Shown here: in pieces, positions 38,511 to 49,500 of the stretch
How the letters are laid out: each line of letters opens with the position of its first letter
Numbering within the stretch: the stretch's first letter is position 1
Origin: Streptoverticillium olivoreticuli subsp. olivoreticuli
GTDB lineage: Bacteria; Actinomycetota; Actinomycetes; Streptomycetales; Streptomycetaceae
Length of the DNA stretch: 64,000 nucleotides
Direction: 5' to 3'
Assembly (NCBI RefSeq): GCF_003391135.1
Contig: NZ_CP031455.1
Coordinates: 3,317,001 to 3,381,000 of the forward strand
Notes under the pieces: generated by a model
Database searches by the model: none
What the model saw: the letters and a program-made list of their open reading frames with translations, nothing else
What the model was told of the DNA's origin: nothing
Made by a program: the position numbers and the translations under genes

Positions 38511-39740
38511 TCAGTGACGGATGCCGGCGGTTTCCGGTGCCCGGTCGCCCGGCCGCTCGCCGGAGGCGACGACCCGGGAGCCGCCCGCGGTGGTGGAGCG
38601 GTCGCGGTCCAGCAGGCCGGCGGTCACCGCGACGGCCAGGCCCACGGCGGCCAGCGCGGCGCCGACCAGGGTCGGGGAGGTCCAGCCCCGGCCGGCGGCG
38701 ATGGCGACGCCGCCCAGCCAGGCGCCACCCGCGTTGGCCAGGTTGAACGCCGAGTGGTTGGAGGCGGCGGCGAGCGTGGGCGCCTGCCGCGCCTTGTTCA
38801 TGATCAGCATCTGGAGCGGTGTGGTGGTCATGAAGCCGACCGCGCCCAGGATCACGACGGTGACGAGCGCCGCCCACTTCACGTGGACGGTGAAGTCGAA
38901 GGCGACCAGCACGGCGGCGAGCGCGGCCAGTGATCCGTACAGCGTGGGGCGCAGCGCCCGGTCGGTCAGCGGTCCGGCGACGAGCGCGCCGAGGGTCATG
39001 CCGATGCCGAAGAGGGCGAGCACGACGGTCACGGAGGACTCGGCGAAGCCGGTGACCTCGGTCATCATCGAGGCGAGATAGCTGTAGACGGCGAAGACGC
39101 CGGCGAATCCGAAGACGGCGGTGAGCAGGCCGAGCAGCACCTGCCGGTCGCCCAGGGCACGCAGCTCCTGGCCGAGGCCCTCGCCGCGCTCGCGCGGGAT
39201 CCGCGGGACGAGGGCGGCGAGCGCGGCCATGGCCACGAGCCCGATGACGGTGACGACCAGGAAGGTGGCGCGCCAGCCGAGGTGCTGGCCGAGCAGGGTG
39301 GCGGTGGGGACGCCGACGATGTTGGCGACGGTGAGGCCGAGGAACATCGTGGCGACGGCGCGCGCCTGGCGGCCCTCGCCCGCCAGCCGGGCGGCGACGA
39401 CCGCTCCGACGCCGAAGAAGGCGCCGTGCGGCAGTCCCGCGAGGACCCGTCCGGCGATGAGCAGTCCGTAGGTCGGGGCGAGCGCGGAGGCGAGATTCCC
39501 GATGGTGAAGAGCCCCATCAGGAGCACCAGCATGAGCTTGCGCGGGACGCGGGAGCCGAGGGCGGTGAGCAGCGGGGCGCCGACGACGACCCCGAGGGCG
39601 TAGGCGGAGACGAGGTGGCCGGCGGTGGGGACGGACGTGCCCAGGTCGTCGGCGACGTTGGGCAGCAGCCCCATCATCACGAACTCGGTCGTGCCGATAC
39701 CGAAGGCGGAGACCGCGAGGGCGAGCAGCGCCAGGGGCAT
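38511..39740 (-). CDS. MFS transporter, DHA1 drug-efflux type
   Basis: 409 residues, 12 helices. Helix 1 ALLALAVSAFGIGTTEFVMM has the GTTEF motif of the AraJ/Cmx/PbuE group. Motif A-like GSRVPRKLMLVLL follows helix 2, and RVLAGLPHGAFFGVGAVVAA is helix 4. The C-terminal tail past LLDRDRS is disordered. Family members export chloramphenicol, sugars or purines by proton antiport; substrate here unknown. ATG 39740 chosen because the upstream in-frame extension is not membrane-like. Monocistronic. Confidence 0.9.
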   Translation of the reverse strand: MPLALLALAVSAFGIGTTEFVMMGLLPNVADDLGTSVPTAGHLVSAYALGVVVGAPLLTALGSRVPRKLMLVLLMGLFTIGNLASALAPTYGLLIAGRVLAGLPHGAFFGVGAVVAARLAGEGRQARAVATMFLGLTVANIVGVPTATLLGQHLGWRATFLVVTVIGLVAMAALAALVPRIPRERGEGLGQELRALGDRQVLLGLLTAVFGFAGVFAVYSYLASMMTEVTGFAESSVTVVLALFGIGMTLGALVAGPLTDRALRPTLYGSLAALAAVLVAFDFTVHVKWAALVTVVILGAVGFMTTTPLQMLIMNKARQAPTLAAASNHSAFNLANAGGAWLGGVAIAAGRGWTSPTLVGAALAAVGLAVAVTAGLLDRDRSTTAGGSRVVASGERPGDRAPETAGIRH

Positions 39741-39881
39741 GAGGGGACCTTTCGGGGGGCGGTGTTCCTGCGGGGGGCCGTGGGTCGGTCTGCCACGGAA
39801 AGTTCCCCCGAAGAACAAAGCCTCTCAGAAGGATGTTCCCTTTGCCGTTCCCGTTCGCGAACGATCAGGTGAACAGTCCGG

Positions 39882-40901
39882 TCAGATCTTCATCCGCGCC
39901 GCCACCGGCAGGTGGTCGCTGTCCGTCTTGGGCAGGGTCCAGGCGGAGACGGGCTCCATGCCGCGCACCATGATCTGGTCGATCCGGGCCATCGGGAAGC
40001 TCGCGGGCCAGCTGAAGCCGAAGCCGTCGCCCGCGGCGCCCTGCGCGGAGCGCAGCTGCGAGGTGATGGGGGCGAGCGAGCGGTCGTTCATGGTGCCGTT
40101 GAGGTCGCCGAGGAGGAGGACCTTCTTCTCGGGCTCCTTGGCGATGGCCTCGCCGAGCGCCTCGGCGCTGTTGTCGCGCTGTCCGGCGGTGAAGCCCGCG
40201 TTGAACTTCACGCGCACCGACGGCATGTGCGCGACGTAGACGGCGACGGGGCCCTGCGGCGTCTTGACCGTGGCGCGCAGCGCCCGGGTCCAGCCCATGC
40301 GGATGTCGACGGGCTGGACCAGCTGCAGCGGGTACTTGCTCCAGATGCCGACCGTGCCCTGCACGGAGTGGTACTTGTAGCTGCTCGCGAGCGCCTTCTC
40401 GTACGTCGGGACGGCCGACGCCTTGAGCTCCTCCAGCGCGACGACGTCCGCGCCGGAGGCGGCGACGTCCCTGGCGGTGCGGGCCGGGTCGGGGTTCTCG
40501 GCGTTGACGTTGTGGGTGGCGACCGTGAAGTTGCCGCCCTTGCCCGACTTGTCGGTGAGCAGCCCGCCGAAGAGGTTGACCCAGGCGATCGCCGGCAGCA
40601 GCAGGGCGATCAGCGCGGTCGCGGAGCGGCGCAGCACGGCGAGGACGAGCAGTACCGGTATGCCGAGGCCGAGCCACGGCAGGAAGGTCTCGGTGAGGCT
40701 GCCGAGGTTGCCCACCCGGTTGGGGAGGTGGGTGTGCAGCAGCATCAGCAGGCCGAGGAGGGCGGCGATCGCGGCGACGACCAGGCCGCGCCGCCAGACG
40801 CCCGGGCCCCGCCACTGGCCCATGAGGCGCCGGGCCCGGGCGCCGGCCCGCTCCGGACCGGTCCCGTCTCGGCCCGTCTCCTGCATGTGCGCCTGCGCCA
40901 T
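39882..40901 (-). CDS. Membrane-anchored endonuclease/exonuclease/phosphatase-fold enzyme
   Basis: 339 residues. Three N-terminal helices (GLVVAAIAALLGLLMLL; LGLGIPVLLVLAVL; ALIALLLPAIAWVNLF) anchor an external EEP domain. Catalytic markers: THNVNAENPDPA (Asn), VALEELKAS (metal Glu), YVAHMPSV, LLLGDLNGTMNDRS (Asp/Asn), and TDSDHLPVAARM (Asp-His). The arrangement matches Streptomyces proteins similar to secreted nucleases and sphingomyelinases, with the catalytic domain outside. A shifted frame over the same bases is a shadow. Substrate could be nucleic acid or phosphodiester lipid. Confidence 0.88.
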   Translation of the reverse strand: MAQAHMQETGRDGTGPERAGARARRLMGQWRGPGVWRRGLVVAAIAALLGLLMLLHTHLPNRVGNLGSLTETFLPWLGLGIPVLLVLAVLRRSATALIALLLPAIAWVNLFGGLLTDKSGKGGNFTVATHNVNAENPDPARTARDVAASGADVVALEELKASAVPTYEKALASSYKYHSVQGTVGIWSKYPLQLVQPVDIRMGWTRALRATVKTPQGPVAVYVAHMPSVRVKFNAGFTAGQRDNSAEALGEAIAKEPEKKVLLLGDLNGTMNDRSLAPITSQLRSAQGAAGDGFGFSWPASFPMARIDQIMVRGMEPVSAWTLPKTDSDHLPVAARMKI

Positions 40902-41010
40902 CGACTGCCCTCACTGATCATCCGCTGTGGCCCCCGCACGACGATAGGTGATCACCGGTGCCGGGACGTTCCGTCCGCCCCGGGTGGGGCGTCGGTCTGG
41001 AGGACGTGTG

Positions 41011-41044
41011 CGCGGCCCGCCCGGGTTCCGGTGGGCGGGCCGCG
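41011..41044 (-). terminator. 12-bp hairpin after the TetR gene
   Basis: CGCGGCCCGCCC (41011-41022) pairs perfectly with GGGCGGGCCGCG (41033-41044) over a 10-base loop. It lies in the 229-base gap beyond the regulator stop at 41131 and probably terminates the efflux operon, though it could also act in the leader of the upstream EEP gene. Confidence 0.55.
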
Positions 41045-41130
41045 CGGGCGGGCTGTGACACAACGGGCATATTCGAGCGCGCGCCGCTGTCACGCGGATC
41101 TTCGCGGGCCGCGGCCGGGCCCGGGCGGGG

Positions 41131-41814
41131 TCAGCCGGCGGGCCGCTCCGCCCTGGGCCGCGCGCCCTCCATGACGGCGTCGACGATCTCCTCGGCCAGC
41201 CCCTCCGGCAGGTCCTGCCACTCGTGGAGCACGGCCCGGGAGAGCATCGGGCTGACGAAGAGGTCGGAGAGCAGCTGGACGTCGAGGTCGGAGCGGAGCT
41301 CGCCGGTGGTCATGCCGCGGCGCAGCACCGCGTGGACCATTTCGCGCCGGGCGAGGATGACCGTCTCGTGGTACTCCTTCCAGAGCTTGGGGTGGGCCTG
41401 GACCTGGCTGACGACCGTGCGCAGGATCGCGGAGGAGCGCTTGGCGAGGCCGCGCCTGCGCAGCATTTCCAGGAGGACGACGAGGTCGTCGCGGGCCGAG
41501 GTGCCGGGGAGCTCGGGGTCGGCGTCGTCCATGGAGCGCAGGACGTCGAGCATCAGCTCCTCCTTGCCGGACCAGCGCCGGTAGAGGGTGGCCTTGCCGA
41601 CGCCCGTCTCGCGGGCGATCCGCTCCATCGACAGCTCGCCCATGGTGACGCCCTCCTCCAGGAGGCGCAGGACGGTCTCGACGACGGCGGTGTCGACGGC
41701 GGCGTTGCGCGGGCGGCCGCGCCGCTCGGCGGGCAGGGCCGCCGAGCCGGGCTCGTGACCGCGCGAGGTCAACGCTGCCGCCGCCGTCGTCCCGCCCCGC
41801 GCCCGGTCGGTCAT
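41131..41814 (-). CDS. TetR/AcrR regulator of the adjacent efflux pump
   Basis: 227 residues. A disordered Ala/Thr/Gly-rich N-terminus is followed by [14 protein letters not shown] and the [23 protein letters not shown], with [10 protein letters not shown]. The C-terminal TetR_C domain has [20 protein letters not shown]. Its ATG overlaps the stop of the MFS gene (ATGA), so pump and regulator are co-translated. Probably represses the operon through the palindrome near 43446 and is released by the exported drug. Confidence 0.9.
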   Translation of the reverse strand: MTDRARGGTTAAAALTSRGHEPGSAALPAERRGRPRNAAVDTAVVETVLRLLEEGVTMGELSMERIARETGVGKATLYRRWSGKEELMLDVLRSMDDADPELPGTSARDDLVVLLEMLRRRGLAKRSSAILRTVVSQVQAHPKLWKEYHETVILARREMVHAVLRRGMTTGELRSDLDVQLLSDLFVSPMLSRAVLHEWQDLPEGLAEEIVDAVMEGARPRAERPAG

Positions 41815-43421
41815 GCGCCCGCCCCCGCCTGTTCCTTCTGGGCGTCCGGCCGGGTGTCCGCCCCGTCCGTGCGGGTGGCCTTGCGGCCGGGCAGGAAGAG
41901 CGCGACGACGGCCGCGCCGAGCAGGGCGATGGCCGTGGAGCCTATGACGGTGACGTGCATGGCGTGGATGAAGGCGTCGTTGGCCGGGCCGATGAGCGCC
42001 TTGCCCTGCGGGCCGAGCTTCTCGGCGACGCCCAGGGTGGCCTCGATGGACTCGCCCGCGGCGTGCCGCGCGGAGTCGGACAGGCCGGGGACGGCGTCGA
42101 GCTCGCCGGAGATGCCGTCGCGGTAGGTGGTGGAGAGCACGGAGCCGAGCACGGCGACCCCGAGCGCGCCGCCGACCTGCCGGAAGGTGTTGTTCACGGC
42201 GGAGCCGGAACCGGCCTTCTCGCGGGGCAGCGACTGCATGATCGAGACGGTGGCGGGCGGCATGATGTGCGCCATCCCGGTGCCCTGGAGGAAGAACAGC
42301 ACCTCCAGGACCCAGATCGGGGTGTCGGTGCCGAGCAGCAGGAAGCCCGCCGTGGTGGCGGCGACCAGCAGCATGCCGGCGGTGCACACGGCCTTCGCGC
42401 CGTACTTGTCGACGACCAGGCGGGCGCGCGGCGCGAAGAACATCTGGGCGGCAGCGAGCGGCAGGAGCAGCAGGCCGCTCTGGAGCGGGGTGTAGCCGCG
42501 CACGCTCTGGGTGTAGAAGACGATGAAGAAGGTGGTGCCCATCAGCGCGAAGAAGACCAGCGAGATGGAGGAGACCGCGGCGGAGAAGGCGGGGTTCTTG
42601 AAGTACCGCACGTCGATGGCCGGGTGGTCGGTACGCCGCTCGTGCAGGACGAAGGCCACCAGGACCGCCAGTCCGCCGAGGACCGTGCCGTAGACCTCGG
42701 GCCGGGTGAAGTCGGCGAGCTGGCCGCCCTTGATGATTCCGTAGACCAGCAGGACGAGGCCGACGACGGACAGCAGCACGCCGACCGGATCGAGCCGGCC
42801 GGGCCTCGGGTCCTTGGAGTCGGGAACGAGCAGCACCATCGCGATCAGGCCGACGATCACGATCGGGACGTTCACGAGGAAGACCGAGCCCCACCAGAAG
42901 TGGTCGAGCAGGATCCCGCCGGTGATCGGCCCTATCGCGATGGCGAGGCCGACGGCTCCGGCCCAGATGCCGATGGCCTTGGGCTGCTCCTCGCGCTCGA
43001 AGACGTTCATGATGATGGCGAGGGTCGCGGGCATCACGAACGCGCCGCCGAAGCCCATCACGGCGCGGAAGGTGATCAGCTCGCCGGACGAGCCGGAGAA
43101 GGCGGAGAGCACCGAGCCGACGCCGAAGACGACCATGCCGAAGAGCAGGACCTTCTTGCGTCCGAGCCGGTCGCCGAGCAGCCCCGCGGTGAAGAGTATT
43201 CCGGCGAAGACCAGGGTGTAGGAGTTGATCGCCCACTCGAGCTGGCTCTGGGTCGCGCCGAGGCCGGTGGGGGCCGGGGAGGCGATGGTCTTCATCGCCA
43301 CGTTCAGGATCGAGTTGTCGAGAACCACGATCAGGAGGCTGAACAGCAGCACGGTCAGGATCGCCCACCGTCTGCGATGGACCGCCTCGGGAACCCGGCG
43401 GGCCGGGATATCAGTCGACAT
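41811..43421 (-). CDS. MFS multidrug exporter, DHA2 (EmrB/QacA) family
   Basis: 536 residues, 14 predicted helices. Motifs: [13 protein letters not shown] (D1 acidic helix 1), [28 protein letters not shown] (motif A) and [18 protein letters not shown] (motif C of antiporters). Helix 14 is followed by a hydrophilic tail. It exports hydrophobic or cationic drugs by proton antiport. ATG 43421 begins [20 protein letters not shown]; longer in-frame upstream sequence crosses the promoter. First gene of a two-gene operon with its TetR regulator, divergent from panB. Confidence 0.93.
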   Translation of the reverse strand: MSTDIPARRVPEAVHRRRWAILTVLLFSLLIVVLDNSILNVAMKTIASPAPTGLGATQSQLEWAINSYTLVFAGILFTAGLLGDRLGRKKVLLFGMVVFGVGSVLSAFSGSSGELITFRAVMGFGGAFVMPATLAIIMNVFEREEQPKAIGIWAGAVGLAIAIGPITGGILLDHFWWGSVFLVNVPIVIVGLIAMVLLVPDSKDPRPGRLDPVGVLLSVVGLVLLVYGIIKGGQLADFTRPEVYGTVLGGLAVLVAFVLHERRTDHPAIDVRYFKNPAFSAAVSSISLVFFALMGTTFFIVFYTQSVRGYTPLQSGLLLLPLAAAQMFFAPRARLVVDKYGAKAVCTAGMLLVAATTAGFLLLGTDTPIWVLEVLFFLQGTGMAHIMPPATVSIMQSLPREKAGSGSAVNNTFRQVGGALGVAVLGSVLSTTYRDGISGELDAVPGLSDSARHAAGESIEATLGVAEKLGPQGKALIGPANDAFIHAMHVTVIGSTAIALLGAAVVALFLPGRKATRTDGADTRPDAQKEQAGAGA

Positions 43422-43445
43422 GCGGAACAGCGTACGTTCTTTTCG

Positions 43446-43464
43446 ATACGGATCCGTCTCGTAT
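43446..43464. promoter_or_regulatory. Candidate TetR operator of the efflux operon
   Basis: ATACG-GATCCGTCT-CGTAT, a 19-base inverted repeat with an internal CGGATCCG palindrome, 25 bases before the pump start. Size and position fit a TetR-family dimer site. Confidence 0.5.
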
Positions 43465-43578
43465 TGGAAAGTCTTTGCGAAGGACCGCTCTGGCCCGCCC
43501 GCGCGGGGCGTGTCAGCATGGAGGTGATCCGGGGACGCCGTCAGGGCGCCTCGAGACGACTTCACAGGAGCCACCGCC

Positions 43579-44448
43579 ATGACGCATGCCCCGAGCACCC
43601 CCGACAGCAGCCCGGCCAACCCCAAGGCGCTGTACGGAGGGAAGAGTTCCCGGCGGGTCACCGTCCGCGACATCGCCGCCGCCAAGGCGCGCGGCGAGAA
43701 GTGGCCCATGCTCACCGCCTACGACGCGATGACCGCCTCCGTCTTCGACGAGTCCGGCATCCCCGTCCTGCTGGTCGGCGACTCCATGGGCAACTGTCAC
43801 CTCGGCTACGAATCCACGGTGCCCGTCACCATGGACGAGATCGCCGTGCTCTCCGCCGCCGTCGTACGCGGCACCCAGCGCGCCCTCGTCGTCGCCGACC
43901 TGCCCTTCGGCTCGTACCAGGAGGGTCCCGTCCAGGCGCTGCGCAACGCCACCCGGCTGGTGAAGGAGGCGGGCGTCGGCGCGATCAAGCTGGAGGGCGG
44001 CGAGCGCTCCGCCGAGCAGATCAAGCTGCTCGTCGAGGCCGGCATCCCGGTGATGGCGCACATCGGCCTCACCCCGCAGTCCGTCAACGCCTTCGGCGGC
44101 TACCCGGTCCAGGGCCGCGGCGAGGAGGCGGCCCAGCAGCTGCTCCGCGACGCCAAGGCGGTCCAGGACGCGGGCGCCTTCTCGGTCGTCCTGGAGCTGG
44201 TCCCGGCCGAGCTCGCCGCGGAGGTGACGCGCACCCTGCACATCCCGACGGTCGGCATCGGCGCCGGGCAGGAGTGCGACGCCCAGGTGCTGGTGTGGAC
44301 GGACATGGCGGGCATGACGTCCGGCCGCGTGCCGCGCTTCGTGAAGCAGTACGCGCAGCTGCGCGAGACCCTGGGCGAGGCGGCGCGCGCGTTCGGCGCG
44401 GACGTGGTGGGCGGCGCGTACCCGACGGAGGAGCACTCCTTCCACTAG
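43579..44448 (+). CDS. panB: 3-methyl-2-oxobutanoate hydroxymethyltransferase
   Basis: 289 residues. ATG 43579 follows ACAGGAGCCACC. Transfers a hydroxymethyl group from methylene-tetrahydrofolate to alpha-ketoisovalerate, the first committed step to pantothenate and CoA. PanB barrel motifs: [40 protein letters not shown] (metal Asp), [39 protein letters not shown], and [19 protein letters not shown]. About 30 residues at the N-terminus precede the core and are disordered. Monocistronic, divergent from the efflux operon. Confidence 0.96.
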   Translation: MTHAPSTPDSSPANPKALYGGKSSRRVTVRDIAAAKARGEKWPMLTAYDAMTASVFDESGIPVLLVGDSMGNCHLGYESTVPVTMDEIAVLSAAVVRGTQRALVVADLPFGSYQEGPVQALRNATRLVKEAGVGAIKLEGGERSAEQIKLLVEAGIPVMAHIGLTPQSVNAFGGYPVQGRGEEAAQQLLRDAKAVQDAGAFSVVLELVPAELAAEVTRTLHIPTVGIGAGQECDAQVLVWTDMAGMTSGRVPRFVKQYAQLRETLGEAARAFGADVVGGAYPTEEHSFH

Positions 44449-44497
44449 CCGGTCCCCGGGGGCTGCCCCGATGCGCGTCGCCGAACGGGTTTGAATG

Positions 44498-44525
44498 TGC
44501 CGCACGTTGTCGATCACGTGCGGCA
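44498..44525 (+). terminator. 10-bp inverted repeat after panB
   Basis: TGCCGCACGT-TGTCGATC-ACGTGCGGCA, perfect. It lies 50 bases past the panB stop; a terminator is most likely, though an operator for the ABC genes is possible. The rest of the 217-base gap is non-coding. Confidence 0.5.
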
Positions 44526-44665
44526 AATCGAGCCCGGCCGGCGATCGAGGCCGCCCGCCGCAGGCGCACGGAGCCCGCACCCGACAACGGCGGGACCGCC
44601 CGGCCGTCGGCAACCTGTCGGCGGACTGTAGGTGCGTTGTCAGTGGGTGCTGCGACTGTTGACCC

Positions 44666-45688
44666 ATGACGCGAAACAACACCTCGGGAAGCGGCGGGAA
44701 CGCCGTCGAAGTCCGGGGCCTGGTGAAGCACTTCGGCGCGACCAAGGCCCTGGACGGGGTCGACCTGGACGTGCGCGAGGGCACCGTCCTCGGCGTGCTG
44801 GGCCCCAACGGCGCGGGCAAGACCACCCTGGTCCGCGCCCTGTCCACCCTCATCAGGCCCGACGCGGGCACCGCCCGCGTCGCGGGCTACGACGTCCTCA
44901 CCCAGCCCCGGCAGCTGCGCCGGGTGATCGGGCTGACCGGGCAGTACGCCTCGGTGGACGAGAAGCTCTCCGGCTTCGAGAATCTCTACATGATCGGGCG
45001 GCTGCTCGACCTCTCCCGCAAGGACGCCCGGCGCCGCGCCGAAGCGATGCTGGAGCGCTTCTCGCTCACGGAGGCGGCCAAGCGGCCGGCCATGCAGTAC
45101 TCGGGCGGCATGCGCCGCAGGCTGGACCTGGCCGCGTCCATGATCGGCCGGCCGGCGGTGCTCTACCTGGACGAGCCGACCACCGGCCTCGACCCCCGCA
45201 CCCGCAACGAGGTGTGGGAGGAGGTCCAGCGGATGGTCGCCGAGGGCGCCACCGTCCTGCTCACCACGCAGTACATGGAGGAGGCCGAGCAGCTCGCGCA
45301 GGAGCTGACGGTCATCGACCGGGGCCGGGTGATCGCGGGCGGCCGCGTCGACGAGCTCAAGGCGAAGGTCGGCGGCCGCACCCTGGTGATCCGGCCCGCC
45401 GACCGCGGCGAGCTGCCCCGGATGGTGGGCGCGCTGGCCCAGGCCGGGCTGGACGGCGTCACCGGCGCGACCGCCGACGAGGCGGAGGGCACGGTCAGCG
45501 TCCCGCTGCTGAGCGACGAGCAACTGACCGCGGTGATCGGCCTGTTGGGCGAGCGCGGCTTCGCCGTCGCCGACATCAGCACCCATCTGCCCAGCCTCGA
45601 CGAGGTGTTCCTCGCCGTCACCGGCCAGAAGGCATCCGCCCCGGCGGACCGGAACGACACGGACGCACTCCAGGAGGTCGCCGCGTGA
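44666..45688 (+). CDS. ABC exporter ATP-binding protein, DrrA type
   Basis: 340 residues. Walker A GPNGAGKTTL, Q-loop GLTGQYASVDEKLSG, signature YSGGMRRRLDLAASMIG, Walker B AVLYLDEPTTGLDPRTR and H-loop LLTTQYMEEAEQ. The C-terminal ~80-residue DrrA-type extension includes GRVIAGGRVDELKAKVGG and LPSLDEVFLAVTG. It powers the ABC-2 permease whose GTG overlaps its stop (GTGA). Relatives give self-resistance to anthracyclines; the substrate here is unknown and no biosynthetic genes are near. TGTTGACCC directly before the ATG would suit a leaderless start. Confidence 0.92.
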   Translation: MTRNNTSGSGGNAVEVRGLVKHFGATKALDGVDLDVREGTVLGVLGPNGAGKTTLVRALSTLIRPDAGTARVAGYDVLTQPRQLRRVIGLTGQYASVDEKLSGFENLYMIGRLLDLSRKDARRRAEAMLERFSLTEAAKRPAMQYSGGMRRRLDLAASMIGRPAVLYLDEPTTGLDPRTRNEVWEEVQRMVAEGATVLLTTQYMEEAEQLAQELTVIDRGRVIAGGRVDELKAKVGGRTLVIRPADRGELPRMVGALAQAGLDGVTGATADEAEGTVSVPLLSDEQLTAVIGLLGERGFAVADISTHLPSLDEVFLAVTGQKASAPADRNDTDALQEVAA

Positions 45689-46515
45689 GCACCGCAACGG
45701 CAACGGCGGGCGCGCCCGCGAAGGCGGCCACCGGCGAGGGACGCATCGGCCCGCGGGCCAACCTCCGCCACATCGGGGCGCTCGCGCGCCGCAACATGCT
45801 CCAGATCAAGCAGGACCCGGAGTCGATGTTCGACGCCGTGCTCATGCCGGTCATCTTCATCCTGCTGTTCACCTATGTCTTCGGCGGCTCCATCGGCGGC
45901 AAGGGCAACGAGCGGGAGTATCTGAACTACCTGGTCCCCGGCCTGATGGCGATGATGGGGATGAACATCTCCATGGCCGTCGGCACGGGCATCAACGACG
46001 ACTTCAAGAAGGGGGTGATGGACCGCTTCCGCACCATGCCGATAGCCCGGTCCTCGGTCCTCGTCGCGAAGATCGTCGTCGAGGTCGGCCGGATGCTCAT
46101 CGCGACGTCGATCCTGCTGGGCATGGGCTTCGCCCTGGGCCTGACCGTCAGCACCTCGGTGCTGCACCTGCTGGCGGCGGTGGCGCTGTCCATGGTCTTC
46201 GGCGCCTCCCTGATGTGGATCTTCATCCTGCTGGGCCTGACCATGAAGACGCCGCAGGCCGTCCAGGGGATCGCCATGATCGTGCTGATGCCCCTCCAGT
46301 TCGGCAGCTCCATCTTCGCGCCCACCACGAACATGCCGGGCTGGCTGGAGGCCTTCACGGAGTACAACCCGCTGTCCAACCTCGCCGACGCCGCACGCCA
46401 CCTGATCAGGGGCGGCCCGGTGGCCCACTCGGTGTGGATGGTCCTGGCCTGGTCGGTCGCCATCACGGCCGTGACCGCGCCACTGGCCGTCTCCCGGTTC
46501 CGCAGGAAGACCTGA
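45685..46515 (+). CDS. ABC-2 type exporter permease, DrrB type
   Basis: 276 residues, GTG 45685 overlapping the ATPase stop. Six membrane helices, starting with MFDAVLMPVIFILLFTYVFG. KKGVMDRFRTMPIARSSVLV is the cytosolic coupling helix and SLMWIFILLGLTMKTPQAVQ the late helix pair. FTEYNPLSNLADAARHLIRG is the conserved DrrB loop. Forms the channel of a drug or lipid exporter with the preceding ATPase. Confidence 0.92.
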   Translation: MSTATATAGAPAKAATGEGRIGPRANLRHIGALARRNMLQIKQDPESMFDAVLMPVIFILLFTYVFGGSIGGKGNEREYLNYLVPGLMAMMGMNISMAVGTGINDDFKKGVMDRFRTMPIARSSVLVAKIVVEVGRMLIATSILLGMGFALGLTVSTSVLHLLAAVALSMVFGASLMWIFILLGLTMKTPQAVQGIAMIVLMPLQFGSSIFAPTTNMPGWLEAFTEYNPLSNLADAARHLIRGGPVAHSVWMVLAWSVAITAVTAPLAVSRFRRKT

Positions 46516-46538
46516 CCGGGCGGGGCCCGGGCGTCGCG

Positions 46539-49500
46539 TCATACGAGGGCGGTGGCCTCCTCCAGGGTGAGGCCGCCGCCCTCGGCGTGCGCGCGCTCGT
46601 AGGCCGCGTCGCCCAGCACCGGGCGGGCCACCGACTCCGCGCGCTCCATGACCTCGCGCTCCAAGGACGTCGGAGGGAAGTCGACGGGACGCAGCCCCTC
46701 GGCGGCGCCCAGCAGGCGGGCCGCGGTGACGGCCCCTTCCGCGCCGCCCAGTTCGGCGTACGCCAGCGCCGCGTACTTCAGCTGCACCACGGCCAGCTGC
46801 GGCACGACGAGCTGCGCCAGCGGGTCCTCGGTCATCGCGAGCCCGGTCCGCAGCCTCGGCAGTGCTTCCGCGGGCTTGCCCTCCAGGACATCGAGCCAGC
46901 CGAGCTGACCGTGCATCATGCTCTGGAAGACCGCGAGGACGCCCTTGGTGAAGTCGGCCATCAGCTCGTCGAAGATCTCCCGCGCCTCCGCCGTGCGGCC
47001 GTCGCGGGCGATCCGGGTGGCGAGCTGGACCCGGGCGAAGGCGGAGGCCTCCGGGTTGGCCTTGTCGGCCTCCTCGATCGCGTGGCGGAGCAGCCGCTCG
47101 CCCTCCGCGAGGTCGATGGCCCCCGACTCCATCAGCGCCTCGGCCATCCGGCCGCGGAGCGCGGGCACCTCGCCCGGCGCGCCGAGCTCCAGCACCTGGT
47201 CGACGGCCTCGCGGTAGGCGTCCGCCGCGAGCGTGAACTCGCCCCGTCGCTCGTACGCCTCGCCGCGCCCCGACAGCGCCTCGGCCACGCCCCAGGCGTC
47301 CCCGAGCCGCCGGAAGATCTCCAGGGCCTCCTCGGCGTCCCGCGCGCCCTGATCGAGCCGCCCCTTGTGGTCGTTGAGGATCTTGGCGCGGAGCTGGAGG
47401 CTGTGGGCGAGCTCCCATTCGTAGCCGAGCTCGCGACAGCGCTCCACACCCGAGTTCACGGCCGCGTCCATGGCCTCGAAGTCGCCGGACAGCATGATCG
47501 CGAAGAACCACAGGAAGCCCGGCACGCGGCAGTTCTGCGGCTGCCCCTCGCCGTACGCCTCCAGGACGCCGCGCACCCGTCGCTGCGTCCCGGGCGTGCC
47601 GATCACCCGCATATCGCTCTCGACGTTGGCGAGCGCGATCATCCGCGCGCAGCGCCGGGCCTCGGTCAGCAGCTCCGGTGACATCGGAGGCGGGGCGTCG
47701 GTGCAGCCCACATACAGCGGAGGGGCCGGCTCCACGGGGTCGGCGAAGGGGTCGGGGCCCAGGGCCGCGGCCGCCTCCGCCCAGGTGCGGACGTCGCTGC
47801 GGTGGTCCCGCAGCTGCCAGAACCAGGCCAGGGAAAGCACCAGGCACAGCGCCTCCTGCTCGTCCCGCGCGGCGACGGCGCGCCGCAGTGCGGTGCGGAG
47901 GTTGTCGTGTTCGAGCTCCAGCCGGTCCAGCCAGGTGCGCTGCGCGGGCCCGCGCAGGAGGGGGTCGGCGGTGCGCGCGAGCTCCCGGTAGGCGACCAGG
48001 TGGCGGCGTTCGACGGCGGCGCGCTCCCCGGCCTCGTCCAGCCGCTCGGCGGCGTACTCCCCCACGGTCTCCAGCAGGCGGTAGCGCATGTCGCCGTCGG
48101 CTGTGGGCGCGGCGACGACCAGCGACTTGTCGACCAGCGAGCCGAGGAGAGCGGCGACGTCCCGCGCCCCGACGGCTCCCCCCGAGCACACCTCCTCGGC
48201 CTCGGCGAGGTCGCAGCCGCCGGAGAAGACGGACAGCCTGCGCAGGACGGCCCGTTCGGGCGCGTCCAGGAGGTCCCATGACCAGTCGACGACCGCGCGC
48301 AGGGTCTGCTGTCTGGGCAGGACCGTACGGCTGCCGGAGGTCAGCAGCCGGAAGCGGTCGTCGAGGCGGTCGGCGAGCCCTCGGGGGGTGAGCATCCGGA
48401 GCCGGGCGGCGGCCAGTTCGATGGCCAGCGGCAGCCCGTCCAGCCGCCGGCAGATCTCCGCGCACGCCTCGGGGTCGGCCTCGACGCGGAAGCCGGGGCG
48501 GGCGGCGGCGCCCCGGTCGGCGAGCAGCCGCAGCGCGACGGGGTCGGGCAGCGGCTCCACGGGCCGCACCAACTCGCCCGGTACGGCCAGGGGTTCGCGG
48601 CTCGTGGCGAGCACGGTCACGTCCGGGCAGTGCGCGAGGAGCGTCTCGGCGAGCCGGGCGGCGGCGTCGACGACGTGCTCGCAGTTGTCGAGCACGAGCA
48701 GCATGCGGCGCGGCGCGCAGTGCTCGGCGAGCCGGTCGAGCGGGTCGAGCGAGGCGGCCTCGGCGGCCCGTATCCCCTCGGCGGTGGTGCCGCGCACGAC
48801 GGTCTCGCGCGCGCCCAGCGCGGTGAGCACGGCTTCCGGCACGGTGCCGGGGTCGTCGACGGGCGCGAGCTCGGCGAGCCAGACGCCGTCCGGCCAGCTC
48901 CCGTCCACGGCGGCGGCCGCCTCCGCGGCCTCCTGCGACAACCGCGTCTTCCCCGCCCCACCGGGCCCGAGCAACGTCACCAGCCGATGCCGCCCGAGAT
49001 CGCCCCGTATCAGCTCCAGCTCCCCTTCCCGCCCGACGAAGGAGGTGAGCCGGGCCCGCAGGTTGCCCTGGCGGGCGGCGGGGACGCCGTGCGGCGCGCG
49101 CGGGCCGTACGAACGGGCCGTAGGGAGCGCGGGGGCGCCGTGGGGCGCGGGGGCGCCATCCGGCGCGGAGGCCGCGCCCGACAGGGGCGTGCTTTCGAGT
49201 GCGGGGCCGATGTCGGGGGTGTGAGCACCACCCGGCACGGAGCCGCCACCCGGCACGGGCAGGCCGTACGAACCGGGGGCCGCATGAGGCGTGGGAGTTC
49301 CCTGCGGCACGGAGGCGCCAAGCGGCGCGCGCAGGCCGTACGAATCAGGGGCGCCCTGCGGCGCGCGGGGCTCGCTCGACGCGGGCGCACCGTACGGCGT
49401 GGAGCCGCCGCCCTGCGCGTAGGCGCCGTACGACGCGGCTGCGCCCGGGGCCTCGGGCGCGGCGCCCGGGCCGAAGGCACCCCGCGGAGCGTGCGGCTCG

